Assembly: GCA_963789825.1 (NCBI GenBank)
Contig: CAWBME010000007.1
Span: 62,001-126,000, forward strand
Source of the DNA: PFL42 sp963789825
GTDB lineage: Bacteria; Chloroflexota; Anaerolineae; Anaerolineales; E44-bin32
Length of the DNA stretch: 64,000 bases
Direction: 5' to 3'
The notes beneath the pieces are model-generated. The model worked only from the letters and a program-made list of their open reading frames with translations. It made no database searches and had not been told where the DNA came from. A program made the position numbers and the translations under genes. Below, one piece after another: positions 57,163 through 64,000 of this stretch (position 1 is its first letter; each line of letters begins with the position of its first letter).

Positions 57163-57952
57163 TCATTCGCCTGCCTGGTTTCCCCCACCGCGCCCTTCAT
57201 CAGCACGCAGTTGACCTTCGACCTTGGCCACGATCGCCCGCAGCCGGCGGACATGGCTGCCATCCCAGTAGAGGCGTCGGCAGTCGCGGCAGCGCACGAG
57301 CCGCTGCGGGTTGGCGCGGACGTCGGCTGGGAGGTCATCTGGCGCCAACCTGGTCGACGGCAATTTCGACCAGGACTCCATTGCAGACCAAGCATCGCGT
57401 CAGCGGGCGGAGGCTGCCGCTCAGATCGAAACGGTGCAGCACCTCGATCAGCTGCACATCGGGCTGCGTGGCGCGCACGTAGTATCCGTGGGTGACTGCC
57501 CGGCGCATCAGCAACCCGCGGTCCCGGGTGAGCACAATACGCCGCTCCCGAGGGGCGAGCTCAGCCAGTTGCTCATCGGACCAGTCATTGCGGTACGCAG
57601 CATCGAACCCGAAGAGGCGAAGCTGGCGCGCCAGGCGTCCCAGGTGAACGTCGAGGGCGAAGCGCACCGGGCGCAGCGGAGGGGGACGAAGTCGCACCCA
57701 GGGGGTGACCTCGAGGGTCTCAAAGACCGGGAAGACACTCACCCGGTCTCCACCCCGCAGCGGGTGGTCGAACGGCACACTCACCCCATTCACCAGAATC
57801 ACCTCGACCTCGGTGTGTGGCACACCGAGCGCCTCGACGGCATCCTTGACGGCGGGCGCCCCCCTGAAGGGATAGGCGACGTCCGCCTGCCGCCGCGACC
57901 TCGGTAGGAAGTCGTTGAGCTCGGCGTAGAAGCGAAACTGAGCCTGCTGCAT
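57163..57952 (-). CDS. Mut7-C RNase-fold protein with ubiquitin-like N-terminus (frame break)
   Basis: About 262 codons. Residues 1-85 form a ubiquitin/ThiS-like domain (AELNDFLP, VEVILVNGVSVPFDHPLRGGDRVSVFP). Then the Mut7-C PIN-like nuclease domain: RFALDVHLGRLARQLRLFGFD, RNDWSDEQLAELA, RIVLTRDRGLLMRR. A break near 57350 leads to the C-terminal zinc ribbon: CLVCNG and RCRDCRRLYWDGSHVRRL. This order is the known Mut7-C/ubiquitin fusion, whose biological role is unclear. Ends at 57163. Confidence 0.85.
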
Positions 57953-57995
57953 CCCTGCTCCGACAGGATTCTATGTCGACTTACCCCGCGATGGG

Positions 57996-58025
57996 TTGAT
58001 TCAAAGGTTCCGCCTGCGGTATGCT
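57996..58025 (+). promoter_or_regulatory. Possible promoter of the zinc-ribbon protein gene
   Basis: TTGATT (57996-58001), 18-base spacer and TATGCT (58020-58025) on the plus strand, 81 bases before the start codon. Confidence 0.4.
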
Positions 58026-58105
58026 TGTCGCCGGGTCTGGGGATGGTGCTGGTAGCCTGACCGTCCTCAGCGTCGACTGCGCGGCTCAGACCGGGAGGGA
58101 AACCC

Positions 58106-59101
58106 ATGGTGAAGAAGACTGTCGGCTACGTCGAGCTGGAATGGCCCTGCCCGCGCTGCCAGACGCGCAACCCCGGGGCGAACAAGTTCTGCAACGGGTG
58201 CGGCGGACCTCAACCCGAGGACGTCGCCTTCGAGCAGCCGTTGCAGGAGAAGCTGATCAGCGACGCCGCCAAATTGGCCCAGGCGAAAGCCGGCCCCGAT
58301 GTACACTGCGCCTTCTGCAGCGGGCGCAGCTCGGCCGGGGCCAAGTTCTGCGGGTCGTGCGGCGCCGATCTCTCTAGCGCCAACGCCCGCCAGAAGGGCC
58401 GGGTGATTGGCGCTCATCGGTCGGCGCCGGTGCCGGATGTGGCCTGCCCAGCCTGCGGCACGCCGAACCCCGCCGAGGCACGCCAGTGCAAGCAGTGCAG
58501 CGCCCCCCTTCCCGGCGCAGCACCGGCTGCGGCGGCACAGCAGCCCCCGGCCAAGCCGCGGAGCCGCAGGGCGCTGGTCCCCCTGGTGATCGTGGGCGGC
58601 CTGTGTCTGCTCGGTGGGCTGATCCTGATGCTCCTTGCCGGCCGGACCCAGGACCGCGTGGCGCAGGTCCAATCGGTCGCCTGGGAGCGGCAGGTCGAGG
58701 TCATGGGGCTAGTGCCGGTCGAGCGGGAGGACTGGGCCGACCAGATCCCCTCCGACGCCGACCTCGGCTCCTGCCGCGAAGAGCTGCGCCAGACGGTGGA
58801 CTCGCCTCAGCCAGGCGCGCTCGAGGTGTGCGGCACGCCCTACACACTGGATTCTGGCAGCGGCTTCGGTGAAGTCGTGCAGGACTGCGTGTACGAGGTA
58901 TACGACGACTACTGCGAATACTCCGTGCTTGACTGGACGGTGGTCGACACGGCCGTCCTGCTCGGCGGCGATCTGCGCCCCATCTGGCCGGCCCCCTCGC
59001 TCTCCGGGCAGGAGCGGCTCGGGGATCAGTCCCAGTCGTTCCAGGTGACCCTGGGCGGCGATGGCGAGACCTACACCTATACGCCCGAACTCCGAGTCTG
59101 A
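58106..59101 (+). CDS. Zinc-ribbon membrane protein of unknown function
   Basis: 331 residues. The cytoplasmic N-terminus has three zinc-ribbon pairs: CPRCQTRNPGANKFCNGCGG, CAFCSGRSSAGAKFCGSCGA and CPACGTPNPAEARQCKQCSA. A Pro/Ala linker and one membrane helix (LVPLVIVGGLCLLGGLILML) follow near residue 165, then an external beta-rich domain of about 140 residues with several cysteines. The layout suggests a membrane-anchored sensor or assembly factor; its external domain is not recognised. Confidence 0.8.
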   Translation: MVKKTVGYVELEWPCPRCQTRNPGANKFCNGCGGPQPEDVAFEQPLQEKLISDAAKLAQAKAGPDVHCAFCSGRSSAGAKFCGSCGADLSSANARQKGRVIGAHRSAPVPDVACPACGTPNPAEARQCKQCSAPLPGAAPAAAAQQPPAKPRSRRALVPLVIVGGLCLLGGLILMLLAGRTQDRVAQVQSVAWERQVEVMGLVPVEREDWADQIPSDADLGSCREELRQTVDSPQPGALEVCGTPYTLDSGSGFGEVVQDCVYEVYDDYCEYSVLDWTVVDTAVLLGGDLRPIWPAPSLSGQERLGDQSQSFQVTLGGDGETYTYTPELRV

Positions 59102-59430
59102 GTTCGCTCAGTTTGTCATTGGCAGCCATTGGGTGCTGGCGGTCAATTCCTTCGGCGCCGTGGCTGGGGTCGAACCGGCCGACTGACCGTCCGGGATCGC
59201 GGCGGCTTGCTGACCCGCGCCGGGAACGCAAGGCGGCCTGCCCCAGCCTGCGGCGGCCCTGCGGGGGGGGCCACCCCTCCCGCCCGTCGTCCCGGCCAGC
59301 CATTCCCCTGAATGGCCCATTCCGGCGCTGACGCCTGTTCGCCCCTTCCGCCGATCAGACGACCGGGCGCCCCACCTGGCCGACCTCTCGCCCGGGTCAT
59401 CCGGTCCCGGCCGGGCGCCCAATTTGCCCC
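59102..59430. other. Non-coding GC-rich intergenic stretch
   Basis: 329 bases between the zinc-ribbon gene and the promoter of the ABC pair. Several C- and G-runs but no convincing terminator, repeat or gene. Confidence 0.5.
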
Positions 59431-59459
59431 TTGACAAGTCCCTTTTCTTGTCATAGTAT
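59431..59459 (+). promoter_or_regulatory. Promoter of the MacB-type ABC pair with internal inverted repeat
   Basis: TTGACA (59431-59436), a 17-base spacer and TAGTAT (59454-59459), 35 bases before the start codon. The spacer and -35 are covered by the inverted repeat TGACAAG (59432-59438) ... CTTGTCA (59447-59453), a placement typical of a repressor operator. Confidence 0.7.
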
Positions 59460-59494
59460 TGTCCATGAAAGATCACAGGGAGCGGGGGAAGAGT

Positions 59495-60644
59495 ATGTCG
59501 CTGTATCTGGCATTCAAGGAGATCTGGCGCAATCGAGGGCGGTTCTTGCTGTTCTCATTGGTGGTGGGGTTGATCACCATCTTGGTGCTGTTCATCGCTG
59601 GCCTGGCGGCCGGCCTGAGCGCAGCTAACCGCGAGTACCTGTCCGATCTGGACGCCCAGCTAATCGTCTACCAGGAGAACTCCGATTATCTGATCAACGC
59701 CAGCCGTCTCCCGATGGACAAGGCGCCCGACCTGGGCCGAGTCCCCGGCGTTCAAGCGGTCGGTGCGATCGCGGTGACCAATGCCTCGATCTGGCCCGGC
59801 GGCGGCGAGGAAGCCTTCGACATCACACTGATCGGGGTCGAGCCCGGCAAACCCGGCGAGCCTGCGCTGATACTCCGGCCAAGGCCTGCGGGGCTCCCGC
59901 TCCCGCGAAGCGATTATCGACAAGCGCATCGCGGACGAGCTGCGCCTGGCGGCGGGTGACACGCTGACCATCAAGTCCACCCAGGGAACGCGGGAAGAGT
60001 TCTTCACGCTCACCGTCGCCGGGGTAGCCAACCGTCAGTACTACCAGTTCCAGCCTTCGGTTATCGTGCCTTACCGCACCTGGGAGCGGATTCGCCCTCA
60101 AGAGACAGAGCCGCAAGCGGATGCCGAGTTCATCCCGAATGTGTTCGCCGTCAAGCTGCAGCCAGGGGTCGAGGCGGCAGAAGCCCAGGCCTCCGTCCTG
60201 GGCCTGGTCCCAGAGGTGCTGGTGGCTGATCTGCAGACGGCGATCGAGTCGATCCCCGGGTACTCGGTCCAGCAGAGCACCCTCAACACCCAGCGCTTCT
60301 TCACCCTGCTGATCGGCCTGCTGGTGCTGGGCGGCTTCTTCCAGATTCAAACGCTGCAGAAGATCGGCCAGATCGGGATGCTCAAGGCGATCGGCGCCGC
60401 CAACCGCACAGTCGCCGGCGCCTCGTTGTGGCAGATCGCCATCGTCACGGCCCTCGGAGTTGGCCTGGGCGGCTTGGTCACCTTCCTGCTGACGCTGGGC
60501 ATCCCGCCGGAGGTGCCGCTCCAGCTGACCGGAGCAACGATCGCCTCCACCACCCTGCTGCTGCTACTCATCGGCCCGTTGGCCGGTATGGTCTCGATCC
60601 GGCTGGCCGTGCGGGTCGACCCGCTCACGGCCATCGGCCAGTAA
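59495..60644 (+). CDS. FtsX/MacB/DevC-type ABC transporter permease (frame break)
   Basis: Inner-membrane subunit of a type VII (mechanotransmission-like) ABC system, about 382 codons. N-terminal helix FLLFSLVVGLITILVLFIAGL, large external domain, then three C-terminal helices (TLLIGLLVLGGFFQIQ, KIGQIGMLKAIGAANRTV, LLLLLIGPLAGMVS). A break near 59870 divides it; the next frame resumes with SREAIIDKRIADELRLAAGD. Start ATG 59495 after GGGGGAAG. Partner ATPase follows. Such pairs export lipids or peptides or respond to envelope stress. Confidence 0.87.
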
Positions 60645-60679
60645 CCCACCTGACAGGAAGCCCCTCATGACCCCAATGC

Positions 60680-61444
60680 ATGAACCCCGTGGTTGAAACT
60701 GTCGAGCTTGAGAAGCGCTACGGCGATGCCGGCAGACCGATCCGCGCCCTGGCCGGAGTTGACCTGATCGTCGATACCGGCGAGTTCGTGGCCGTCGTCG
60801 GCCCAAGCGGAAGCGGCAAGACCACGCTGCTTTCCACGTTGGCGACGCTGCTCACCCCCTCCTCGGGCACGATCCGGGTTGCCGGGCAGGATCTCGGATC
60901 GCTCTCGGAATCCGAGCGCACGCTCTTCCGCCGCCGCAAGATCGGCTTCACCTTCCAGAGCAACAACCTGGTGCCCTACCTCACGGCGCGTGAGAACGTC
61001 GAGCTGATGCTGCGCCTGAACAGGACGCTGAACAAGCAGACCCGGCCGCTGTCCGGCGAACTGCTCGACCGCCTGGGGCTGGGGGACCGGCTGAACAGCT
61101 ACCCCAACCAGCTCTCCGGCGGCGAGCAGCAACGCGTGGCCATCGCCCGCGCCCTGGTGCACAGCCCCGAGCTGGTGCTGGCAGACGAGCCGACCGCCTC
61201 GCTCGACACCGAGCGGGCTCACCAGGTGGTCGAGACCTTCGCCAGCCTGATCCACGAGCAGGGACGGGCCGGCATCATGGTGACGCATGACCTGCGCATG
61301 GTGCGCTACGTCGACCGCGTGGTGCGCATGGAGGACGGGCGCGTGGCCAGCATCCTGGAGGATCCGGCGGCGATCGAGGCCCTGGCACAGGGCGCGCCCA
61401 TCCCCGCGTCGATCCCGACGCCCATCGAGGCGCTGGCGGCCTAG
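60680..61444 (+). CDS. MacB/LolD-type ABC transporter ATP-binding protein
   Basis: ATPase partner of the permease, 254 residues. Walker A VGPSGSGKTTLLS, Q-loop FTFQSNNLVPYLTARENVEL, signature LSGGEQQRVAIARAL, Walker B ELVLADEPTASLD and the switch histidine in VTHDLRMVRYVD. The ATG at 60680 has no good ribosome site; AGGAAG precedes another ATG at 60667 that is one frame off, so a single-base error may hide the real start there. Confidence 0.92.
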   Translation: MNPVVETVELEKRYGDAGRPIRALAGVDLIVDTGEFVAVVGPSGSGKTTLLSTLATLLTPSSGTIRVAGQDLGSLSESERTLFRRRKIGFTFQSNNLVPYLTARENVELMLRLNRTLNKQTRPLSGELLDRLGLGDRLNSYPNQLSGGEQQRVAIARALVHSPELVLADEPTASLDTERAHQVVETFASLIHEQGRAGIMVTHDLRMVRYVDRVVRMEDGRVASILEDPAAIEALAQGAPIPASIPTPIEALAA

Positions 61445-61799
61445 GCCCCTGGCGGCGGCCGATAACCAGCTCGCGCCGACACCGCCGGTCCCGTCGATTC
61501 ATTCGAGGTACATCGAAGGCCTGCGTCAGGAGCTCGGCGCAGGCCATTCGATTCTGTTTGCCTCTGTTCACCGACCCCGCAGGACAAGCGGTTCCCGCTG
61601 TGCCCATCGAACCAGCCAGGTCAATCCTCTCAGCCTGCGTCGGCCCTCATGGCAGCGATCGGGCGGCCAGCCCCGCAAGCACAGCTCCCGCCCGCCTCTT
61701 TGCTAAGAGCGAGGCCGGGACAAGAGAGGCGGCGCGGCTCGCCGGGGCACGCGGGCTACGCCCAGCCCAGCGACCTTTCGCCAGCCGCGGGCGGCCAGA
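61445..61799. other. Non-coding stretch between convergent genes
   Basis: 355 bases between the ABC ATPase (plus) and the Asp-box lipoprotein (minus). No gene, repeat or clear terminator recognised. Confidence 0.5.
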
Positions 61800-63077
61800 C
61801 TACTCCCCGGAGCCCGTCACCGGCTCGAGCAGCTGCCAGGTTGCGCCACCATCGACCGTGCGCACCAGGGCGATCTCCTCGCCGTCCCTGGCCACCGCCC
61901 AGCCGCGATCCAGGGTGACGAAGTCAAACTGCCCGTCCCAGCTCACGCTCTTGATCAGCGACCAGGTCAGGCCTTCATCGGGCGTCCGCTGGATCTCACG
62001 GCCGAATGCCCACGTGAGGCGGCCGTCCAGCATGCCCAGCTCGCCGGGGGGTGCGCTCGCTGCGCTCCAGGAAGCGCCCCCGTCCTCGGTGCGGTACACA
62101 AGGCTTGGGCCGAGCCGAACCTCCCCCGGTTCGTAGATCTCGCAGCTCACTCCGACCAGGCCACTCCGCGGGCTCGCCAGCACGGGAGAGTGTGTTCCGC
62201 AGGCGTTCGGGTAGCCGAAGGCCTCCGGTTGGTCGGCAGGTGGGAGCAGCTCCACCGATGTCCAGGTGCGACCTCCGTCGCGGGTGACGTCGACGAAGGC
62301 GCCGTCGACCACGCCTCCGCAGTCCCGCGTCAGCCAGCCGGTCTGCGCATCGGCGAAGGCGAGGCCGGTCTTCCAGCACACCTGAATCGGGGAATCGCCG
62401 TAGGGGTCAAGCACGCGCTCCCAGGTGCGTCCACCGTCGCCGGTCATGTACAGGACAACGTACTGGTGCGACATCCCTGCGCCGACGCCCACCATGAGCC
62501 ACCCCACTTGACGATCGGCAAAGCCCAAGAAGAATGGCACAAAGGTCTCTTGCAGGCCGGCCAAATCGAGCGGGAAGCTGGAGTCCCACGTCTGGCCGGC
62601 GTCGCTCGTATGCCAGACGACGGCCGGCGGTTGGCCAGGAAACCCGGGAGCTTGGGCATACGCTACCCAGCCCGTGCCGGCGTCGGCGAAGTACCCGATG
62701 GCGACTTGCCTCGTATACGGCATCTCTTGCGCAGGCTCTGGCGGGGTGACGTCGGCCCAGGTCACCCCACCGTCCTCGGTGCGGAGCACATGATCTTCCG
62801 CCCCCGCCAGACCGCCGATCGCCCAGCCTTCGGTCTCGGATTCCATCCCGATGTGCCGGACCTCAAGGGACTCGCCCGCCCTCAGGCGCGGGATCGATGG
62901 ACCCGGTGGAACCTCAAGTCGATCTTGCGGTGTCTGAGGTCGAGAGTCGGTGGGCAAGGGAACTCGCGTAGCTTCCGCTGGCATCGCCGCCGTCGGCGGT
63001 GGCTGCACGGCTGTTGAAGGCGCGAGCAGCAGGGGTTCCTGGGCGGAGCATGAACATAGCAGGAGCAGGAGAACCAT
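61800..63077 (-). CDS. Asp-box (BNR/Ycf48-like) beta-propeller lipoprotein
   Basis: Secreted protein of 425 residues. The N-terminus (MVLLLLLCSCSAQ) is a short signal with a probable lipobox, then a Pro/Thr linker to about residue 65. The rest is a beta-propeller with seven Asp-box-like turns: RTEDGGVTW, HTSDAGQTW, MTGDGGRTW, VTRDGGRTW, RTEDGGASW, RTPDEGLTW and RTVDGGATW. Such propellers resemble photosystem II assembly factor Ycf48 and sialidases but occur widely in non-photosynthetic Chloroflexota. Enzymatic activity is not implied. The start may lie further upstream. Confidence 0.85.
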   Translation of the reverse strand: MVLLLLLCSCSAQEPLLLAPSTAVQPPPTAAMPAEATRVPLPTDSRPQTPQDRLEVPPGPSIPRLRAGESLEVRHIGMESETEGWAIGGLAGAEDHVLRTEDGGVTWADVTPPEPAQEMPYTRQVAIGYFADAGTGWVAYAQAPGFPGQPPAVVWHTSDAGQTWDSSFPLDLAGLQETFVPFFLGFADRQVGWLMVGVGAGMSHQYVVLYMTGDGGRTWERVLDPYGDSPIQVCWKTGLAFADAQTGWLTRDCGGVVDGAFVDVTRDGGRTWTSVELLPPADQPEAFGYPNACGTHSPVLASPRSGLVGVSCEIYEPGEVRLGPSLVYRTEDGGASWSAASAPPGELGMLDGRLTWAFGREIQRTPDEGLTWSLIKSVSWDGQFDFVTLDRGWAVARDGEEIALVRTVDGGATWQLLEPVTGSGE

Positions 63078-63454
63078 GACAAGAGAGACGAATCTGGGCG
63101 GAAGAACGAAGTCGGGACACTTGAGCGCTCCATGCGGAAGGGTGTCTAGATCTTCAAGGACAGCGGTGCACCGAGTACCGAGCGCTGGCCTTCATGGATC
63201 GAAAGAACGTCTGACGAGGATGCGGCTCCACGTGGAGAGCGTATTGCCATATGGTATTGCGCGGTGGAACTGGCACAGCCGGCGCTGACTGGATCCATGG
63301 ACACCTGTCGCGGGCTTGAAGCACTGCCAGTTGGAGCGCGTGGTTGGCCAGGACCCAGAAGCGGCCGGAGGTGAATCATCGAGTTCGAGGGCAAACGCGG
63401 GGAGTATCGCAACGAACCCGAACACGGGGGGTCTCGACGCGTGCCGGCGGCTCG
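63078..63454. other. Intergenic stretch upstream of the Asp-box lipoprotein gene
   Basis: 377 bases between two minus-strand genes. It should hold the lipoprotein promoter, but no pair of boxes stands out. No gene recognised. Confidence 0.45.
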
Positions 63455-64000
63455 CTACCCTGGCTCGCATGTCGGGAAGACTGGGTGTGGCTTGTCCTTG
63501 CAGACCTTGACCTCTGTCGGCGGCGGATCCGTCGGCGGCGGAGGATTCGTCGGCGGGGGAGCCGTCGGGGGCGGGGACGTCGGTGGAGGGGCAGTCGGCG
63601 GTGGAGCCGAGGTGCTTGTTGCAGGCGGTGGACCAGATGTTGCCGATGGCGCTGGTGCAGAAGTGGCAGTCGTGGCACCAACTTGGGTCGCGGTTGGCAC
63701 ACCACCGGTCGGCGTGGGCCCGTAGGTGACAGCTGGCGTTCACGAGTCACGCCAGACCCCTTGGGCGTTCGGGTCGGTGTTGCGCCGAAGGATGTCGGCG
63801 CGGGCGAACCGCCGTACAGGTTGGCTCCCATCGGAGTGGGCGTGCCTTCACCAAACAGCACCGGCAGCACGCCCGGCAGTAGCCCTCCGGGCTGACCGAA
63901 GGAGAGCGATTCGCCGCTGCGCCCGTCGCCGGAGGCCTGCAAGACCGTCATGGTCTGCATCACCGCCGCCTGGACCTGCTCCTCGGACATCCCCGCCTGG
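63455..64000 (-). CDS. Pro/Thr-rich C-terminal region of a secreted or anti-sigma-like protein (partial, frame break)
   Basis: The 5' part lies beyond the window. The readable N-terminal piece (SEEQVQAAVMQTMTVLQASG, GGLLPGVLPVLFGEGTPTPM) and, after a break near 63735, a low-complexity tail of repeated PPPT units (PPTAPPPTSPPPTAPPPT) ending KPHPVFPTCEPG. The tail looks like an extracellular or cell-wall-spanning linker. No domain is recognised in the visible part, so the function is unassigned. Confidence 0.5.

Noticed and set aside
61800..63077. Evidence of photosynthesis from the Ycf48-like propeller
   Set aside because: Asp-box propellers of this kind are widespread in non-phototrophs; no photosynthesis gene occurs in the window.

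Overview
The window is 64 kb of GC-rich DNA, densely coding on both strands. It most resembles a chromosomal segment of a member of the Chloroflexota, probably Anaerolineae-like. That placement is inference from gene content: a Rex regulator, a corrinoid-type reductive dehalogenase homologue, aldehyde:ferredoxin oxidoreductase, many lipoprotein-anchored ABC binding proteins with Thr/Pro/Ala linkers, and an Asp-box beta-propeller lipoprotein. No rRNA is present to confirm it. About twenty genes contain one or more single-base frame breaks while keeping a normal overall length, and those I resolved lie in short homopolymers. I read them as sequencing or assembly errors rather than real pseudogenes and annotate each as one CDS across the breaks.

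Layout. 1-3.5 kb (minus): ribose-type ABC importer (permease cut by the window edge, double ATPase, binding lipoprotein). 3.7-4.8 kb: RdhA-like Fe-S protein. 5.0-9.8 kb (minus): complete branched-chain-amino-acid-type (Liv) importer. 10.0-15.2 kb (minus): operon of an IclR regulator, a cupin, a U32-like TIM barrel, a creatininase-family hydrolase resembling 3-dehydro-scyllo-inosose hydrolases, an aldehyde:ferredoxin oxidoreductase of the YdhV-like group and a MoaD-like protein. 15.8-19.0 kb (plus, divergent): zinc-type dehydrogenase, malate/lactate-dehydrogenase-family oxidoreductase and a secreted alpha/beta hydrolase. 19.5-24.9 kb (minus): two further paralogous hydrolases and a second sugar ABC importer. 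Four similar 17-bp palindromes lie at the 15.2-15.4 kb divergent promoters and at the promoter of this second importer, so one IclR protein probably controls both.

25.2-29.1 kb (minus): nitroreductase, an unknown protein, both subunits of a CoA-transferase, a 2[4Fe-4S] ferredoxin and a second IclR regulator. A large molybdopterin oxidoreductase (29.9-32.1 kb, plus) and an MFS exporter follow. From 33.5 kb onward the content is mostly housekeeping: nadD-obg, rex, an MreB-type gene, an F1-only ATP synthase group (atpA-G-D-C, with no Fo or delta genes beside it), proC, ruvA, ruvC, yebC, a DUF72 protein, an alcohol dehydrogenase, and inositol-phosphate synthase divergent from a GAF histidine kinase.

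49.7-50.4 kb holds tandem ~200-bp palindromic repeats next to a tRNA-Pro(CGG) with its own promoter and terminator hairpin. Then follow msrQ-msrP, an Fe-S protein, a DEDDh exonuclease, a thioesterase, a SprT-like metallopeptidase, a Mut7-C RNase-fold protein with a ubiquitin-like N-terminus, a zinc-ribbon membrane protein, a MacB/DevC-type ABC pair, an Asp-box lipoprotein and the edge of a Pro/Thr-rich protein. The most interesting part is 10-25 kb: a co-regulated catabolic island joining import, ester hydrolysis, two NAD(P)-type dehydrogenases, a cyclitol-type hydrolase and a tungsten/molybdenum oxidoreductase. Its substrate cannot be read from sequence alone.
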